Shown here piece after piece: positions 44,787-51,984 of a stretch of DNA of 51,984 nt. The notes below the pieces were generated by a model. The model did no database searches. It saw only the letters and a program-made list of their open reading frames with translations, and had not been told where the DNA came from. Position numbers and translations under genes: made by a program. Origin of the DNA: JACPAB01 sp964366725 (lineage in GTDB: Bacteria; Patescibacteriota; Minisyncoccia; 2-02-FULL-40-12; GWA2-44-9); assembly GCA_964366725.1 (NCBI GenBank), contig CAYIUL010000001.1, positions 1-51,984 of the forward strand. Direction: 5' to 3'. The first letter of the stretch is position 1. Each line of letters begins with the position of its first letter.

Positions 44787-46634
44787 TTAGTCCTTGGGTT
44801 CTTCTTTGGGTTCTTCCTGCGGAGGCGGTGTCTGTTGTTTGTATAATTCTCCGCCGACTCTTTGCGCAACTTTGGACAGTTCTTCGGTAGCTTTTTTTAT
44901 TTCCTCAACACTCTCCGATTTCAAGTTTGTTTTAACCGCTTCGGCTTTCTCGTTTAATTCTTTTTGGTCCTCTTCTTTTATTTTAGCATCGTTTTCCTTA
45001 ACCATCTTCTCCGAAGTGTAGACGAGTGTTTCGCCAAGATTCCTGGTTTCGGCCAGTTCCTTTCTTTTTGCGTCCTCGGCGGCGTGTTTTTCCGCATCAG
45101 CGGTCATCCTCTTTTTTTCGTCCTCCGAAAGGCCGGATGAACCCTCTATTTTTATGGACTGCTCTTTTCCGGTGGCCTTGTCTTTGGCTTTTACGTGTAA
45201 GATGCCGTTGGCGTCTATGTCAAAGCTCACTTCAACTTGAGGAACGCCTCGCGGAGCCGGAGGAATGCCATCAAGAATGAATCTCCCCAGTGTTTTATTG
45301 TCATGAGCCATCGCCCTCTCTCCCTGAAGAACGTGTATCTCAACCGAGGGCTGATTGTCTGCCGCCGTTGAGAATATCTGCGTTTTAGAAACCGGCACGG
45401 TGGTGTTCTTCTCTATCATCTTTGTGGATACCTGGCCAAGCGTCTCGATACCGAGAGACAAGGGCGTGACATCCAAAAGCAGAACATCTCTTATCTCGCC
45501 CTGCATAATTCCCCCCTGGACAGCCGCTCCCAAAGCAACGACTTCGTCGGGGTTGATATCCTTGTGCGGGTCTTTGCCGAAAAGTTTCTTAACTTCTTCT
45601 ACGATAAGCGGCATTCTGGTCTGTCCGCCAACCAGTATCACCTCGTTAATATCGCCGGTTTTGAATCCGGATTCGTTCAAGGTCTTTTTGGTAAGTTCTA
45701 TGGAGTGCGTGACGAGGTCTCCTACCAATTCTTCGAGTTTTGCCCGAGTAAAGGCCATGCTGAAATGCTTCGGCCCGGAAGCGTCCGCGGTCAGGAATGG
45801 GATGTTTACTTCGGTCTGAAGAGTACTTGAAAGCTCATGCTTGGCTTTTTCCGCGGCGTCTTTAAGCCGCTGGACGGCCAGCTGGTCTTTGGACACGTCA
45901 ACCCCCTGGTCTTTTTTAAACTCGCCTATCAAATAATTGATTACCCTTTGATCCAGATCGTCTCCCCCGAGATGCGTGTCGCCGCCGGTTGATTTGACCT
46001 CGATTGTGTCGTCGCCTATCTCGAGCACAGAAATGTCGAATGTGCCTCCGCCAAAGTCATAGACCACTACTTTTTCATCTTTTTTCTTATTTAATCCGTA
46101 AGCCAAAGCCGCGGCAGTCGGCTCGTTTATAACGCGCTTAACGGTCAGTCCCGCTATCTCTCCGGCGTCTTTGGTCGCTTTTCTTTGAGAGTCGTCAAAA
46201 TACGCCGGAACAGTGATAATGGCTTCGGTAATTTTTTCGCCCAAGCGGTCTTCGGCATCAGCCTTAAGCTTCTGCAGTATCATTGCCGATACTTCTTCGG
46301 GCTTATGCCATTTGTCGCCTATCTTTACTTCCACTCCGCCGTTGGAGGCCTCTCTTATCTCATAAGGAAGAAGCTTCTTGTCCCTTTGGACCTCTTCGTC
46401 CTTAAAACGGCGCCCGATGAGACGCTTAACGGAAAAGATGGTATTGGCCGGGTTGGTAACCGCCTGGCGCTTGGCAGTCACGCCCACATACCTTTCCCCG
46501 CTCTTGCCCATAGCGACTACCGAGGGGGTAGTCCTCATCCCCTCTTTGTTCTCTATTATCCTCGGCTGGCCAACCTCAACCACCGCCATTGCGCTGTTAG
46601 TTGTCCCTAAATCGATTCCTAATATTTTTGCCAT
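44787..46634 (-). CDS. dnaK: Hsp70 chaperone DnaK
   Basis: 615 residues, near full length. ATPase motifs IGIDLGTTNSAMAV (4-17), VYDFGGGTFDISVLEIG (phosphate 2), VILVGGQTRMPLI; substrate domain LLDVTPLSLGIETLGQVSTKMIEKNT; the helical lid is shortened and ends with a Pro/Glu tail QQTPPPQEEPKEEPKD in place of EEVD-like ends. Binds and folds or holds unfolded proteins with DnaJ and GrpE. It is the third gene of the HrcA-regulated operon hrcA-grpE-dnaK, with 19 bp after grpE and no Shine-Dalgarno. Confidence 0.97.
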   Translation of the reverse strand: MAKILGIDLGTTNSAMAVVEVGQPRIIENKEGMRTTPSVVAMGKSGERYVGVTAKRQAVTNPANTIFSVKRLIGRRFKDEEVQRDKKLLPYEIREASNGGVEVKIGDKWHKPEEVSAMILQKLKADAEDRLGEKITEAIITVPAYFDDSQRKATKDAGEIAGLTVKRVINEPTAAALAYGLNKKKDEKVVVYDFGGGTFDISVLEIGDDTIEVKSTGGDTHLGGDDLDQRVINYLIGEFKKDQGVDVSKDQLAVQRLKDAAEKAKHELSSTLQTEVNIPFLTADASGPKHFSMAFTRAKLEELVGDLVTHSIELTKKTLNESGFKTGDINEVILVGGQTRMPLIVEEVKKLFGKDPHKDINPDEVVALGAAVQGGIMQGEIRDVLLLDVTPLSLGIETLGQVSTKMIEKNTTVPVSKTQIFSTAADNQPSVEIHVLQGERAMAHDNKTLGRFILDGIPPAPRGVPQVEVSFDIDANGILHVKAKDKATGKEQSIKIEGSSGLSEDEKKRMTADAEKHAAEDAKRKELAETRNLGETLVYTSEKMVKENDAKIKEEDQKELNEKAEAVKTNLKSESVEEIKKATEELSKVAQRVGGELYKQQTPPPQEEPKEEPKD

Positions 46635-46653
46635 ATTATTTTTATTTAATTAG

Positions 46654-47145
46654 TTATTTTATTATTTTTACTCTTGCCGGACGGATAACCTTGCCGTGCA
46701 TCGTGTATCCCGCCCGTACTTCTTCTGTTTTATCACCGCTTTCTCCTTCCACCGCTTCCCCCGACGCTTCGGTCGGGGCCCCGACTTCTGACGTCGGGGA
46801 TGACTCTATTGCTTCATGAAGATTTGGGTCGAATGCGCCTTCTGTGCTTATCCTTTCGATGTTGTGTTTTTTCAAGAACTCTTCGAATTTCTTAACCACC
46901 TGGTCCAGCCCCGGATTTCCTATTTCTTTTGACGCTTTTTCCAAATCGTCCACTAATTCGATTACCTCCAGCACGACCCTCTCATTGGCGAACTTGGCGA
47001 ATTCCGACAACCTCTTCACTTCATCTTTCTTATAATTTATGAAATCAGCCCTCTCCCTCTTCCAGTTATCCAGGTATTCCTGGGCCTGGACTTTCGCTTT
47101 TTCCAATTCGGTTTCGATGTTCTTGTCTTCTTTTTGTTCGTCCAT
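46654..47145 (-). CDS. grpE: Nucleotide exchange factor GrpE with palindromic insertion
   Basis: 163 residues: N-terminal coiled coil (ELEKAKVQAQEYLDNWKRERADFINYKKDE) and C-terminal beta domain with EGAFDPNLHEAIES and AGYTMHGKVIRPARVKI. It releases ADP from DnaK. The acidic segment at about 116-130 (PTSEVGAPTEASGE) is encoded by two tandem palindromes with the same arms (46758-46799) and sits between strands of the DnaK-contact domain. The stop is 19 bp before dnaK; the start is 1 bp after hrcA. Confidence 0.93.
   Translation of the reverse strand: MDEQKEDKNIETELEKAKVQAQEYLDNWKRERADFINYKKDEVKRLSEFAKFANERVVLEVIELVDDLEKASKEIGNPGLDQVVKKFEEFLKKHNIERISTEGAFDPNLHEAIESSPTSEVGAPTEASGEAVEGESGDKTEEVRAGYTMHGKVIRPARVKIIK
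46758..46799. repeat. Tandem palindromes in grpE
   Basis: CCCCGAC-N6-GTCGGGG followed directly by CCCCGAC-N7-GTCGGGG (42 bp, 14 codons). The arms of the two units are interchangeable, allowing alternative hairpins. Confidence 0.9.
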
Positions 47146-47146
47146 A

Positions 47147-47896
47147 TTAATAAAGTTTATTTAATTCCTCGGTTATGTATTTGATCAGGGAGATATTTTT
47201 CTCGTAATCCATTCTGGTCGGTCCCACAAGCGTCAGTGAACCGATACAATCCCCCGGAAGACCGTACTTGGCGCACATAATGGTTTCGTGTTGGATCTGC
47301 CTGAAAGGACTTTCTTTACCTATCATTATCTGAACCGGCACTCCCCGGGGCGCGCCCAGCGTGTTGAAGAATTCCCGCTCAATGAACTGGAACATTCCCT
47401 CAAACTCTTCGAAGAAACTGGCCAGTTGAAATACTTTACCGACTTCTCTGAACTCCGGATGTTCAAATAAGCCGGCCAGTCCTTTTTTAAAAAAGTCCTC
47501 ATCTGTGGAGATTCCCGTAATCACTAAATTGTCCGAAAGATCCGATAATACCCTGGCCACGATCTTATTGATTTCTCTCGGGTCTGAGGGCGTGCCATGT
47601 ATCGCCCGCTTAATTTTGTTTTTATACTCCGCTCCTAAATCTAAATTGGCCTCACGCTCCAACAGCGAATTTACAAAATATCTGTATGTTTTGTCCGTCG
47701 GCACCCTCCCGCCGGAGGTGTGGAGTTGTCTTAAATAACCGGCCTGCTCCAAATCGAACATTTCGTTCCTTATTGTGGCCGAACTTAAATGTAAATGACC
47801 CTTATCCGCTGCAAGAACCGACCCGACCGGTTTTGCGGTTCTAATATACTCTCTAACCACGAAATCAAGCAATTTTTCCTGTCTTTTGCTTATCAT
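47147..47896 (-). CDS. hrcA: Heat-inducible repressor HrcA, short form
   Basis: 249 residues against about 340 in typical HrcA. Winged helix at the N-terminus (ISKRQEKLLDFVVREYIRTAKPVGS...LSSATIRNEMFDLEQAGYLRQLHTSGGRVPTDKTYRYFV), then a shorter GAF-like domain (ITGISTDEDFF, LASFFEEFEGMFQFIE, IMIGKE, IGSLTLVGPTRMDYEKNISLI). The insert domain between them is reduced. It represses its own operon at CIRCE. The start has no Shine-Dalgarno and a leader of about 30 nt. Confidence 0.93.
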   Translation of the reverse strand: MISKRQEKLLDFVVREYIRTAKPVGSVLAADKGHLHLSSATIRNEMFDLEQAGYLRQLHTSGGRVPTDKTYRYFVNSLLEREANLDLGAEYKNKIKRAIHGTPSDPREINKIVARVLSDLSDNLVITGISTDEDFFKKGLAGLFEHPEFREVGKVFQLASFFEEFEGMFQFIEREFFNTLGAPRGVPVQIMIGKESPFRQIQHETIMCAKYGLPGDCIGSLTLVGPTRMDYEKNISLIKYITEELNKLY

Positions 47897-47934
47897 GTGT
47901 TCTATAAATATCTAATATATCCAATTACACCTAT

Positions 47935-47962
47935 AGTATATTCCCCATTAGCACTCTGTCAA
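47935..47962 (-). promoter_or_regulatory. Promoter of hrcA-grpE-dnaK
   Basis: On the minus strand TTGACA (47962-47957), 16-bp spacer, TATACT (47940-47935). The -35 lies in the CIRCE spacer. Confidence 0.8.
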
Positions 47963-47982
47963 GAGAGTGCTAATGGGGAATA
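47939..47982. promoter_or_regulatory. CIRCE-type operator, extended, 8-nt spacer
   Basis: TTAGCACTC-N8-GAGTGCTAA at 47948-47973; the consensus has N9. The inverted repeat extends well beyond CIRCE to 19-bp perfect arms (47939-47957 and 47964-47982). HrcA bound here would cover the -35 box. Confidence 0.93.
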
Positions 47983-48051
47983 AAGACGAATAAAAAAGTC
48001 CAATCTTAAGAACTTCGCATATCCATTAGGAAAAATTTTGCGTTATCCACA

Positions 48052-48079
48052 TTGACTAAATTTGTTTTGGATATAAAAT
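48052..48079 (+). promoter_or_regulatory. Promoter of noncoding RNA 2 next to a DnaA-box 9-mer
   Basis: TTGACT (48052-48057), 16-bp spacer, TAAAAT (48074-48079). TTATCCACA (48043-48051), identical to the DnaA-box consensus, directly abuts the -35. Confidence 0.65.
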
Positions 48080-48085
48080 ATCTCT

Positions 48086-48410
48086 GTGGCTCTGATAATG
48101 GAGCCCTAAAATCTATATGTTCATTCTTATAGAAAAACTTAGGGCTCCGCTCTCTGGAGTAAGTGAGCGGTAAGAAACGTGATTACTGAAACTAAGCGTG
48201 AATTGTCGTGAATGAACCAAGACAATTAGCGGAGCCCGGCCTGCGCAAGTAGGGTCAGAGGATAGACAGTGTTGAGGGGGATGAATTAGTAACGGAGTAA
48301 TGACTCGATTACTAAAGTGTCCGGGCGTTTCAGTGCCTGGAAGAAAGTCCTCTCTGGAGTAAGTTTATCCTTGGGAAGGGACCGGATTCATTATCCGGTC
48401 TTTTCTTTTA
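48086..48410 (+). ncRNA. Structured noncoding RNA 2, unidentified
   Basis: About 325 nt between a promoter and an intrinsic terminator. Helices: GGAGCCCTAA (48100)/TTAGGGCTCC (48139); CCGCTC/GAGCGG; AATTGTC/GACAATT near 48201-48227; GCCCGG (48234)/CCGGGC (48321); TTAGTAA/TTACTAA. AGCGGAGCCC (48228) can displace the first helix by pairing with GGGCTCCGCT (48142), a three-strand switch. The 15-nt CTCTCTGGAGTAAGT occurs twice, exactly 200 nt apart (48150, 48350). No coding frame. Not recognised as RNase P, tmRNA, 6S or SRP RNA. Confidence 0.72.
48381..48409 (+). terminator. Terminator of noncoding RNA 2
   Basis: ACCGGAT / ATCCGGT stem with TCATT loop, then CTTTTCTTTT. Confidence 0.9.
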
Positions 48411-48464
48411 AGTCCGACTGCACTTGGAATAAATATATAAAAACTATAAACTATATATGACACT

Positions 48465-49331
48465 ATGAATCTCCAGAGTATAGAAAAAATAAACCTTTTC
48501 AGCCAAAAAGATAAAATAAGAGCCGATATAATACTCGGCGACTGCTTTGAAGCGCTAAAGAAAATAGATGATAACAGCGTTGATTTAATAATTACTTCTC
48601 CCCCTTACGCCGACCAAAGAAAAAGCACTTATGGCGGTATTCACCCTGATAAATATGTGGACTGGTTTTTGCCTATAACCGGCGAACTTCTCCGAGTTCT
48701 TAAGCCCACCGGAACTTTTGTTTTAAATATTAAAGAAAAGGTCTCGGAGGGTGAGCGGCATACCTATGTAATGGAATTAATAACGGCAATGAGGAAGCAG
48801 GGCTGGCTTTGGACGGAAGAATTTATATGGCACAAAAAGAATTGCTACCCCGGTAAGTGGCCTAACCGATTTCGCGATGCGTGGGAACGTCTGCTACAAT
48901 TTAATAAGCAGAAGGATTTTAACATGTATCAAGAAGAAGTTATGGTGCCTATGGGCGACTGGGCCAAAACCCGCTTGAAAAATCTTAGTGAGACAGATAA
49001 ACGTAGAGACAATTCAAGAGTAGGCAGCGGTTTTGGGAAAAACATATCCAAATGGGTAGGCAGAGATATGGCCTATCCTTCCAATGTATTGAGTATGGCC
49101 ACCGAAACATCGAATAAACAGCACAGCGCCGTTTTCCCAAGAGAACTGCCGAGCTGGTTTATCAAACTTTTCACGAAAACGGGCGATGTGGTTCTTGACC
49201 CCTTTCTCGGTTCAGGCACCACATCAATCGCCGCGCTCGAGCTTGATCGCAACTCAATCGGTATTGAAATTAAAGAAGAATATTATCAGTTGGCAATTAA
49301 AAATATTAACGAACAAACCAAACTAATATGA
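48465..49331 (+). CDS. Type II DNA methyltransferase (SPPY, beta class)
   Basis: 288 residues. Catalytic IITSPPYADQRKS (44-56) lies before the AdoMet motif VVLDPFLGSGTTSIAAL (about 240-256), that is, beta-class order. SPPY rather than NPPY favours N4-cytosine methylation, but this is not certain. The target recognition region is in the middle (about 130-225). Its stop overlaps the restriction gene start (ATGA). AT-rich compared with the genes around, as usual for mobile restriction-modification systems. Confidence 0.88.
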   Translation: MNLQSIEKINLFSQKDKIRADIILGDCFEALKKIDDNSVDLIITSPPYADQRKSTYGGIHPDKYVDWFLPITGELLRVLKPTGTFVLNIKEKVSEGERHTYVMELITAMRKQGWLWTEEFIWHKKNCYPGKWPNRFRDAWERLLQFNKQKDFNMYQEEVMVPMGDWAKTRLKNLSETDKRRDNSRVGSGFGKNISKWVGRDMAYPSNVLSMATETSNKQHSAVFPRELPSWFIKLFTKTGDVVLDPFLGSGTTSIAALELDRNSIGIEIKEEYYQLAIKNINEQTKLI

Positions 49332-50089
49332 ATAAATTAAATTATGAAAAACTAAATGAATTTATATCCTCGGATATTATAGGGCCTTTTTATCATATTC
49401 GTTTGGAAAGATTAGAATCCGCCAGTTTGGCCATTATAGCTAAGAGAAAAAATCCTTATTTATTTAAGGCCAAAAACATAGAAACCGCAGGCGATCTTGC
49501 GAAGGCGGTTCTTGACGCTTTTCTCTCCTCGCAAGAAGAAACAATTTTTGGCGACTTAATGGAAAATCTTGCGATTCATGTGTGTCATGAGATTTTTGAC
49601 GGCAATAAAGCAGAAGAGGGAAAATATCGTAGCGTTGATCTTATTTTTACGCGAGATAACAAACTATATATCGTAGGCATAAAGTCCGGTCCAAATTGGG
49701 GCAATAGCGACCAAATAAATATCATGAAAAAGAACTTTAAGGCCGCAAAAAAACTTATTCGGGCAGCGCAAGAAGATACTAAGACCATCGTCGCCGTGAA
49801 CGGTTGTATGTATGGCAGGGACAATAAACCTCACAAAGTAAGCAAAGACCCCGACTTAAGCTACTACAAAATATGCGGGCAAGCATTTTGGGAGTTAGTA
49901 TCTGGAGACGACCAGCTCTATAAAAAGATTATTCAACCACTCGACAAAGAGGCCAAAAAGAGAGATGAGACCTTTAAAAAGTTGTATGTGAAAAAGATTA
50001 ACGAAATGACTAAAGACATAGTTAATTTATTTTATGTCAAAGATAACCTGGACTGGGAAAAAATTATTGATTACGTCTCAAAAAGTTAA
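49328..50089 (+). CDS. PmeII-type restriction endonuclease
   Basis: 253 residues. PD-(D/E)XK-like core D104 in SVDLIFTRDNK and K119 in YIVGIKSGPNWGNSDQ; the latter segment is the signature of the PmeII restriction-enzyme family. The normal acidic residue two before K is Gly117, so the active site may use a neighbouring acid (E79 or D104). The enzyme cuts the sequence the upstream methyltransferase protects. The overlap with the methyltransferase ensures the modification gene is translated first. Confidence 0.82.
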   Translation: MNKLNYEKLNEFISSDIIGPFYHIRLERLESASLAIIAKRKNPYLFKAKNIETAGDLAKAVLDAFLSSQEETIFGDLMENLAIHVCHEIFDGNKAEEGKYRSVDLIFTRDNKLYIVGIKSGPNWGNSDQINIMKKNFKAAKKLIRAAQEDTKTIVAVNGCMYGRDNKPHKVSKDPDLSYYKICGQAFWELVSGDDQLYKKIIQPLDKEAKKRDETFKKLYVKKINEMTKDIVNLFYVKDNLDWEKIIDYVSKS

Positions 50090-50122
50090 ACAAAGTAAAA
50101 TAAAACGCCTTGTTTATATTTA

Positions 50123-51382
50123 ATGTCTAATAAACTAAAAAAATTCTGGAAGTCGCTCGGGCCCGGTTTGATAACCGGCGCGTCGGATAATGAGCCGTCG
50201 GCAATTGCCACCTACTCCATCGCCGGAGCCAAGTTCGGGTTGGGCATGCTTTGGGCCTCGCTTTTTTCTCTGCCGTTAATGATCGCGGTCCAGGAAATGA
50301 GCGCCCGCATCGGCCGGGTCTCGAATTTGGGTCTGGCCGGCAATATGAAAAAACACTACCCGAAATGGGTAATGGTCTTCATATCGTCTTTGATCGTTGG
50401 CATTAACACCATCAATATAGGCGCCGATATGGCCGGCATGGCCCAGGCAATGACCCTTATCGCCCCCTTCCCGGAGAAGTTAACCGCTGTCGTAATGACC
50501 TTTGTCATTTTGCTCGTTGTCGTTGCGTTGCCGTATCAAAAAATATTTATGATATTCAAGTGGCTGTCCGTTGCCCTTGCGACATATATCCTGACCGTTT
50601 TCACCATTCACCAGGATTGGCTTCAAATTTTTTACCATGCCGTAGTCCCCAATCTCCAGTTCAACAAAGAATTCTTCGTGGTGTTGGTGGCATTCTTCGG
50701 CACCACGCTTTCGCCTTATCTTTACTTCTGGCAGGCCAGTCAGGAAGTCGAAGAAAAAACGCTGGAACAGTGCAAACCGGGCAGGGTCTGCCGCCTGAAA
50801 CCCGCCACAGAACAGGAACTTGAAGACCTTAAAATAGACACCCGCGTGGGTATGGGTTTCTCTAATATCATCACCTTCTTTATCATTATCTTAACCGCGT
50901 CCACTCTTTTCCGGGCCGGTTTTAATCACATTGAGACGCTCCAAGACGCCGCCCTGGCCCTCAAGCCGTTGGCCGGTGATTACGCTTATCTTCTTTTCTC
51001 CGTCGGCATCATCGGCGCCGGGTTTTTAGCCATTCCTGTTTTGGCCGGTTCGGCCGCCTATGTCGTGGCCGAGGTCTTCGGCTGGTCGGAAGGCCTCAAC
51101 CGGAGCTTTACTAAAGCAAAAGAATTTTACGGCATCGTTATTGCTTCCACCGTCATCGGCCTTTTTATACCCCTCTTCGGTTTTCACCCTGTTAGAGCCC
51201 TGTTTTACACTTCCCTTCTCTATGGCATCATATCGCCGTTTCTGATATTAATGGTCCTTCATATGGCCAACAATAAAAAGATAATGGGCGAACACACCAA
51301 CGGGCCCTGGCTTAACTTTTTCGGCCATATCGCTTTGTGGGTCATGGCCGCTTGCGCAATTTTGATATTCTTTATTTTATAA
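50123..51382 (+). CDS. NRAMP-like metal transporter with altered metal motifs
   Basis: 419 residues, about 11 membrane helices. TM1 has GLITGASDNEPSAIATYSIAGAKFG in place of the canonical DPGN; TM6 has FFGTTLSPYLYFWQASQEVEE in place of MPH. Overall order and the soluble loop (EEKTLEQCKPGRVCRLKPATEQELEDL, with CxxxxxC) match the NRAMP branch with DxDPSG-type motifs. Metal choice is probably not manganese-like; Mg or another ion is possible. Separated by 33 bp from the restriction gene and 1 bp before cysS. Confidence 0.85.
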   Translation: MSNKLKKFWKSLGPGLITGASDNEPSAIATYSIAGAKFGLGMLWASLFSLPLMIAVQEMSARIGRVSNLGLAGNMKKHYPKWVMVFISSLIVGINTINIGADMAGMAQAMTLIAPFPEKLTAVVMTFVILLVVVALPYQKIFMIFKWLSVALATYILTVFTIHQDWLQIFYHAVVPNLQFNKEFFVVLVAFFGTTLSPYLYFWQASQEVEEKTLEQCKPGRVCRLKPATEQELEDLKIDTRVGMGFSNIITFFIIILTASTLFRAGFNHIETLQDAALALKPLAGDYAYLLFSVGIIGAGFLAIPVLAGSAAYVVAEVFGWSEGLNRSFTKAKEFYGIVIASTVIGLFIPLFGFHPVRALFYTSLLYGIISPFLILMVLHMANNKKIMGEHTNGPWLNFFGHIALWVMAACAILIFFIL

Positions 51383-51383
51383 C

Positions 51384-51984
51384 ATGTTAAAACTGACCAA
51401 TACTCTCACCGGACAAAAAGAAGAATTTGTGCCGATGAAAAACAAAAAGGTGAATATGTTCGTCTGTGGTCCGACTGTTTATGATTATATCCATATCGGC
51501 AACGCCAGGACTTTTGTATTTTTTGACGTGGTCGCAAAGTATCTCCACCACAAGGGTTATGATGTAAATTACATCCAGAATATCACGGACATAGACAATA
51601 AAATTATAGAACGGGCGCAAAAAGAAGGCGCTGACCCGCTGGAATACGCCAAGAAATACAGCGAAATTTTCAAAGAGGACATGCTGGCGTTGGGCGTTAC
51701 CTCTCCCGAATACAAAAACGCCACCGACCACATTCCGGAAGTTATCAAACAAGTTCAAACCTTGCTGGACAAGGGCAATGCTTACGTCATCGAGAATGAT
51801 GGTATTTATTTCGATCTGTCCACTTTTCCTGAATACGGCAAACTGTCGGGCCGGACAGCCGGCATGGCTGAAGATGCGGTCTCCCGCATAGACGACAGCG
51901 ACAAGAAGCGTAACCGCGGGGACTTCGCGATTTGGAAGTTCTCACAAGCCGGCGACCCCACCTGGCCGGCGCCGTTCGGCGCCG
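51384..51984 (+). CDS. cysS: Cysteinyl-tRNA synthetase (N-terminal part)
   Basis: About 200 residues are inside the window. Class I motifs: CGPTVYDYIHIGNARTFVFFDVVAKYL (HIGH as HIGN, with zinc-binding Cys in FVCGPT), NITDIDNKIIERA, and DFAIWKFSQAGDPTWPAPFG. The start is ATG 51384, one base after the transporter stop. The KMSKS region and C-terminal domains lie beyond the window. Confidence 0.96.
   Translation, partial: MLKLTNTLTGQKEEFVPMKNKKVNMFVCGPTVYDYIHIGNARTFVFFDVVAKYLHHKGYDVNYIQNITDIDNKIIERAQKEGADPLEYAKKYSEIFKEDMLALGVTSPEYKNATDHIPEVIKQVQTLLDKGNAYVIENDGIYFDLSTFPEYGKLSGRTAGMAEDAVSRIDDSDKKRNRGDFAIWKFSQAGDPTWPAPFGA

Noticed and set aside
48086..48410. RNase P RNA, including a permuted form
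   Set aside because: GAAAGTCC-like bases occur near the 3' end and a CCCGGC strand earlier, but the order is reversed and there is too little sequence for the rest of the molecule.
1..51984. tRNA and rRNA genes
   Set aside because: I looked for T-loop (GGTTCGAATCC-like) and rRNA core sequences on both strands and found none convincing.

Overview
The window looks like one contig from a Candidate Phyla Radiation bacterium (Patescibacteria, probably Parcubacteria-like). Reasons, partly from the sequence and partly from general knowledge of the group: tightly packed genes with many 1-20 bp overlaps, trimmed versions of universal proteins (RNA polymerase alpha without a C-terminal domain, short L13, short DnaJ, short HrcA, a PriA homologue without Walker A), many starts with no Shine-Dalgarno or with a -10 box 6-9 nt before the start codon (leaderless), and an envelope and peptidoglycan gene set with no biosynthetic operons in view. 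No species can be named from sequence alone. No tRNA, rRNA or CRISPR array was recognised.

Layout. 1-3040: end of the S11-S4-alpha-L17 operon followed by L13-S9. 3047-5270: an orphan P-loop protein and an AT-rich receiver/histidine-kinase pair flanked by an imperfect direct repeat. 5400-10160: a string of small, mostly single-gene units, several GC-rich with strong promoters, GGAGG ribosome sites and strong terminators (membrane-anchored orphans, a Cys-rich protein, an ASCH protein, a histidine phosphatase-like protein, a DUF4159 protein). 10180-12390: PEGA protein, MreB, a coiled-coil protein. 12460-23160: surface glycan region with five glycosyltransferases, an O-antigen ligase-like protein, an LCP-family ligase and a CtpA protease, interrupted by a GC-rich ABC exporter on the other strand. 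23180-24330: L9, L27, and an anchored metal-binding protein. 24411-26260: an AT-rich ABC exporter. 26242-30960 (minus): two nucleases, a secreted protein, type II NADH dehydrogenase, an M23 peptidase. 31004-37790: small orphan, GltX, degenerate PriA, a REP-associated transposase, Def-Fmt. 37824-43441: secreted repeat protein, zinc/manganese-type ABC transporter, M48-like peptidase, EF-P, YvcK, a membrane protein. 43459-48410: DnaJ, DnaK-GrpE-HrcA with CIRCE, and two plus-strand structured non-coding RNAs on either side. 48465-51984: a restriction-modification pair, an NRAMP-like transporter, and the start of CysS.

The most unusual signal is not a gene cluster. It is a population of short palindromic DNA elements sitting in frame inside at least eight protein genes (glycosyltransferases, exonuclease, priA, fmt, grpE), reminiscent of Rickettsia palindromic elements, with some of the same elements also present between genes. 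In addition, a two-copy intergenic element with compensatory base changes and invariant internal-loop bases lies just upstream of mreB and of a membrane-protein gene and is a good candidate for a new cis-regulatory RNA. The two roughly 320-nt RNAs beside the heat-shock genes match none of the housekeeping RNAs I could test by eye.
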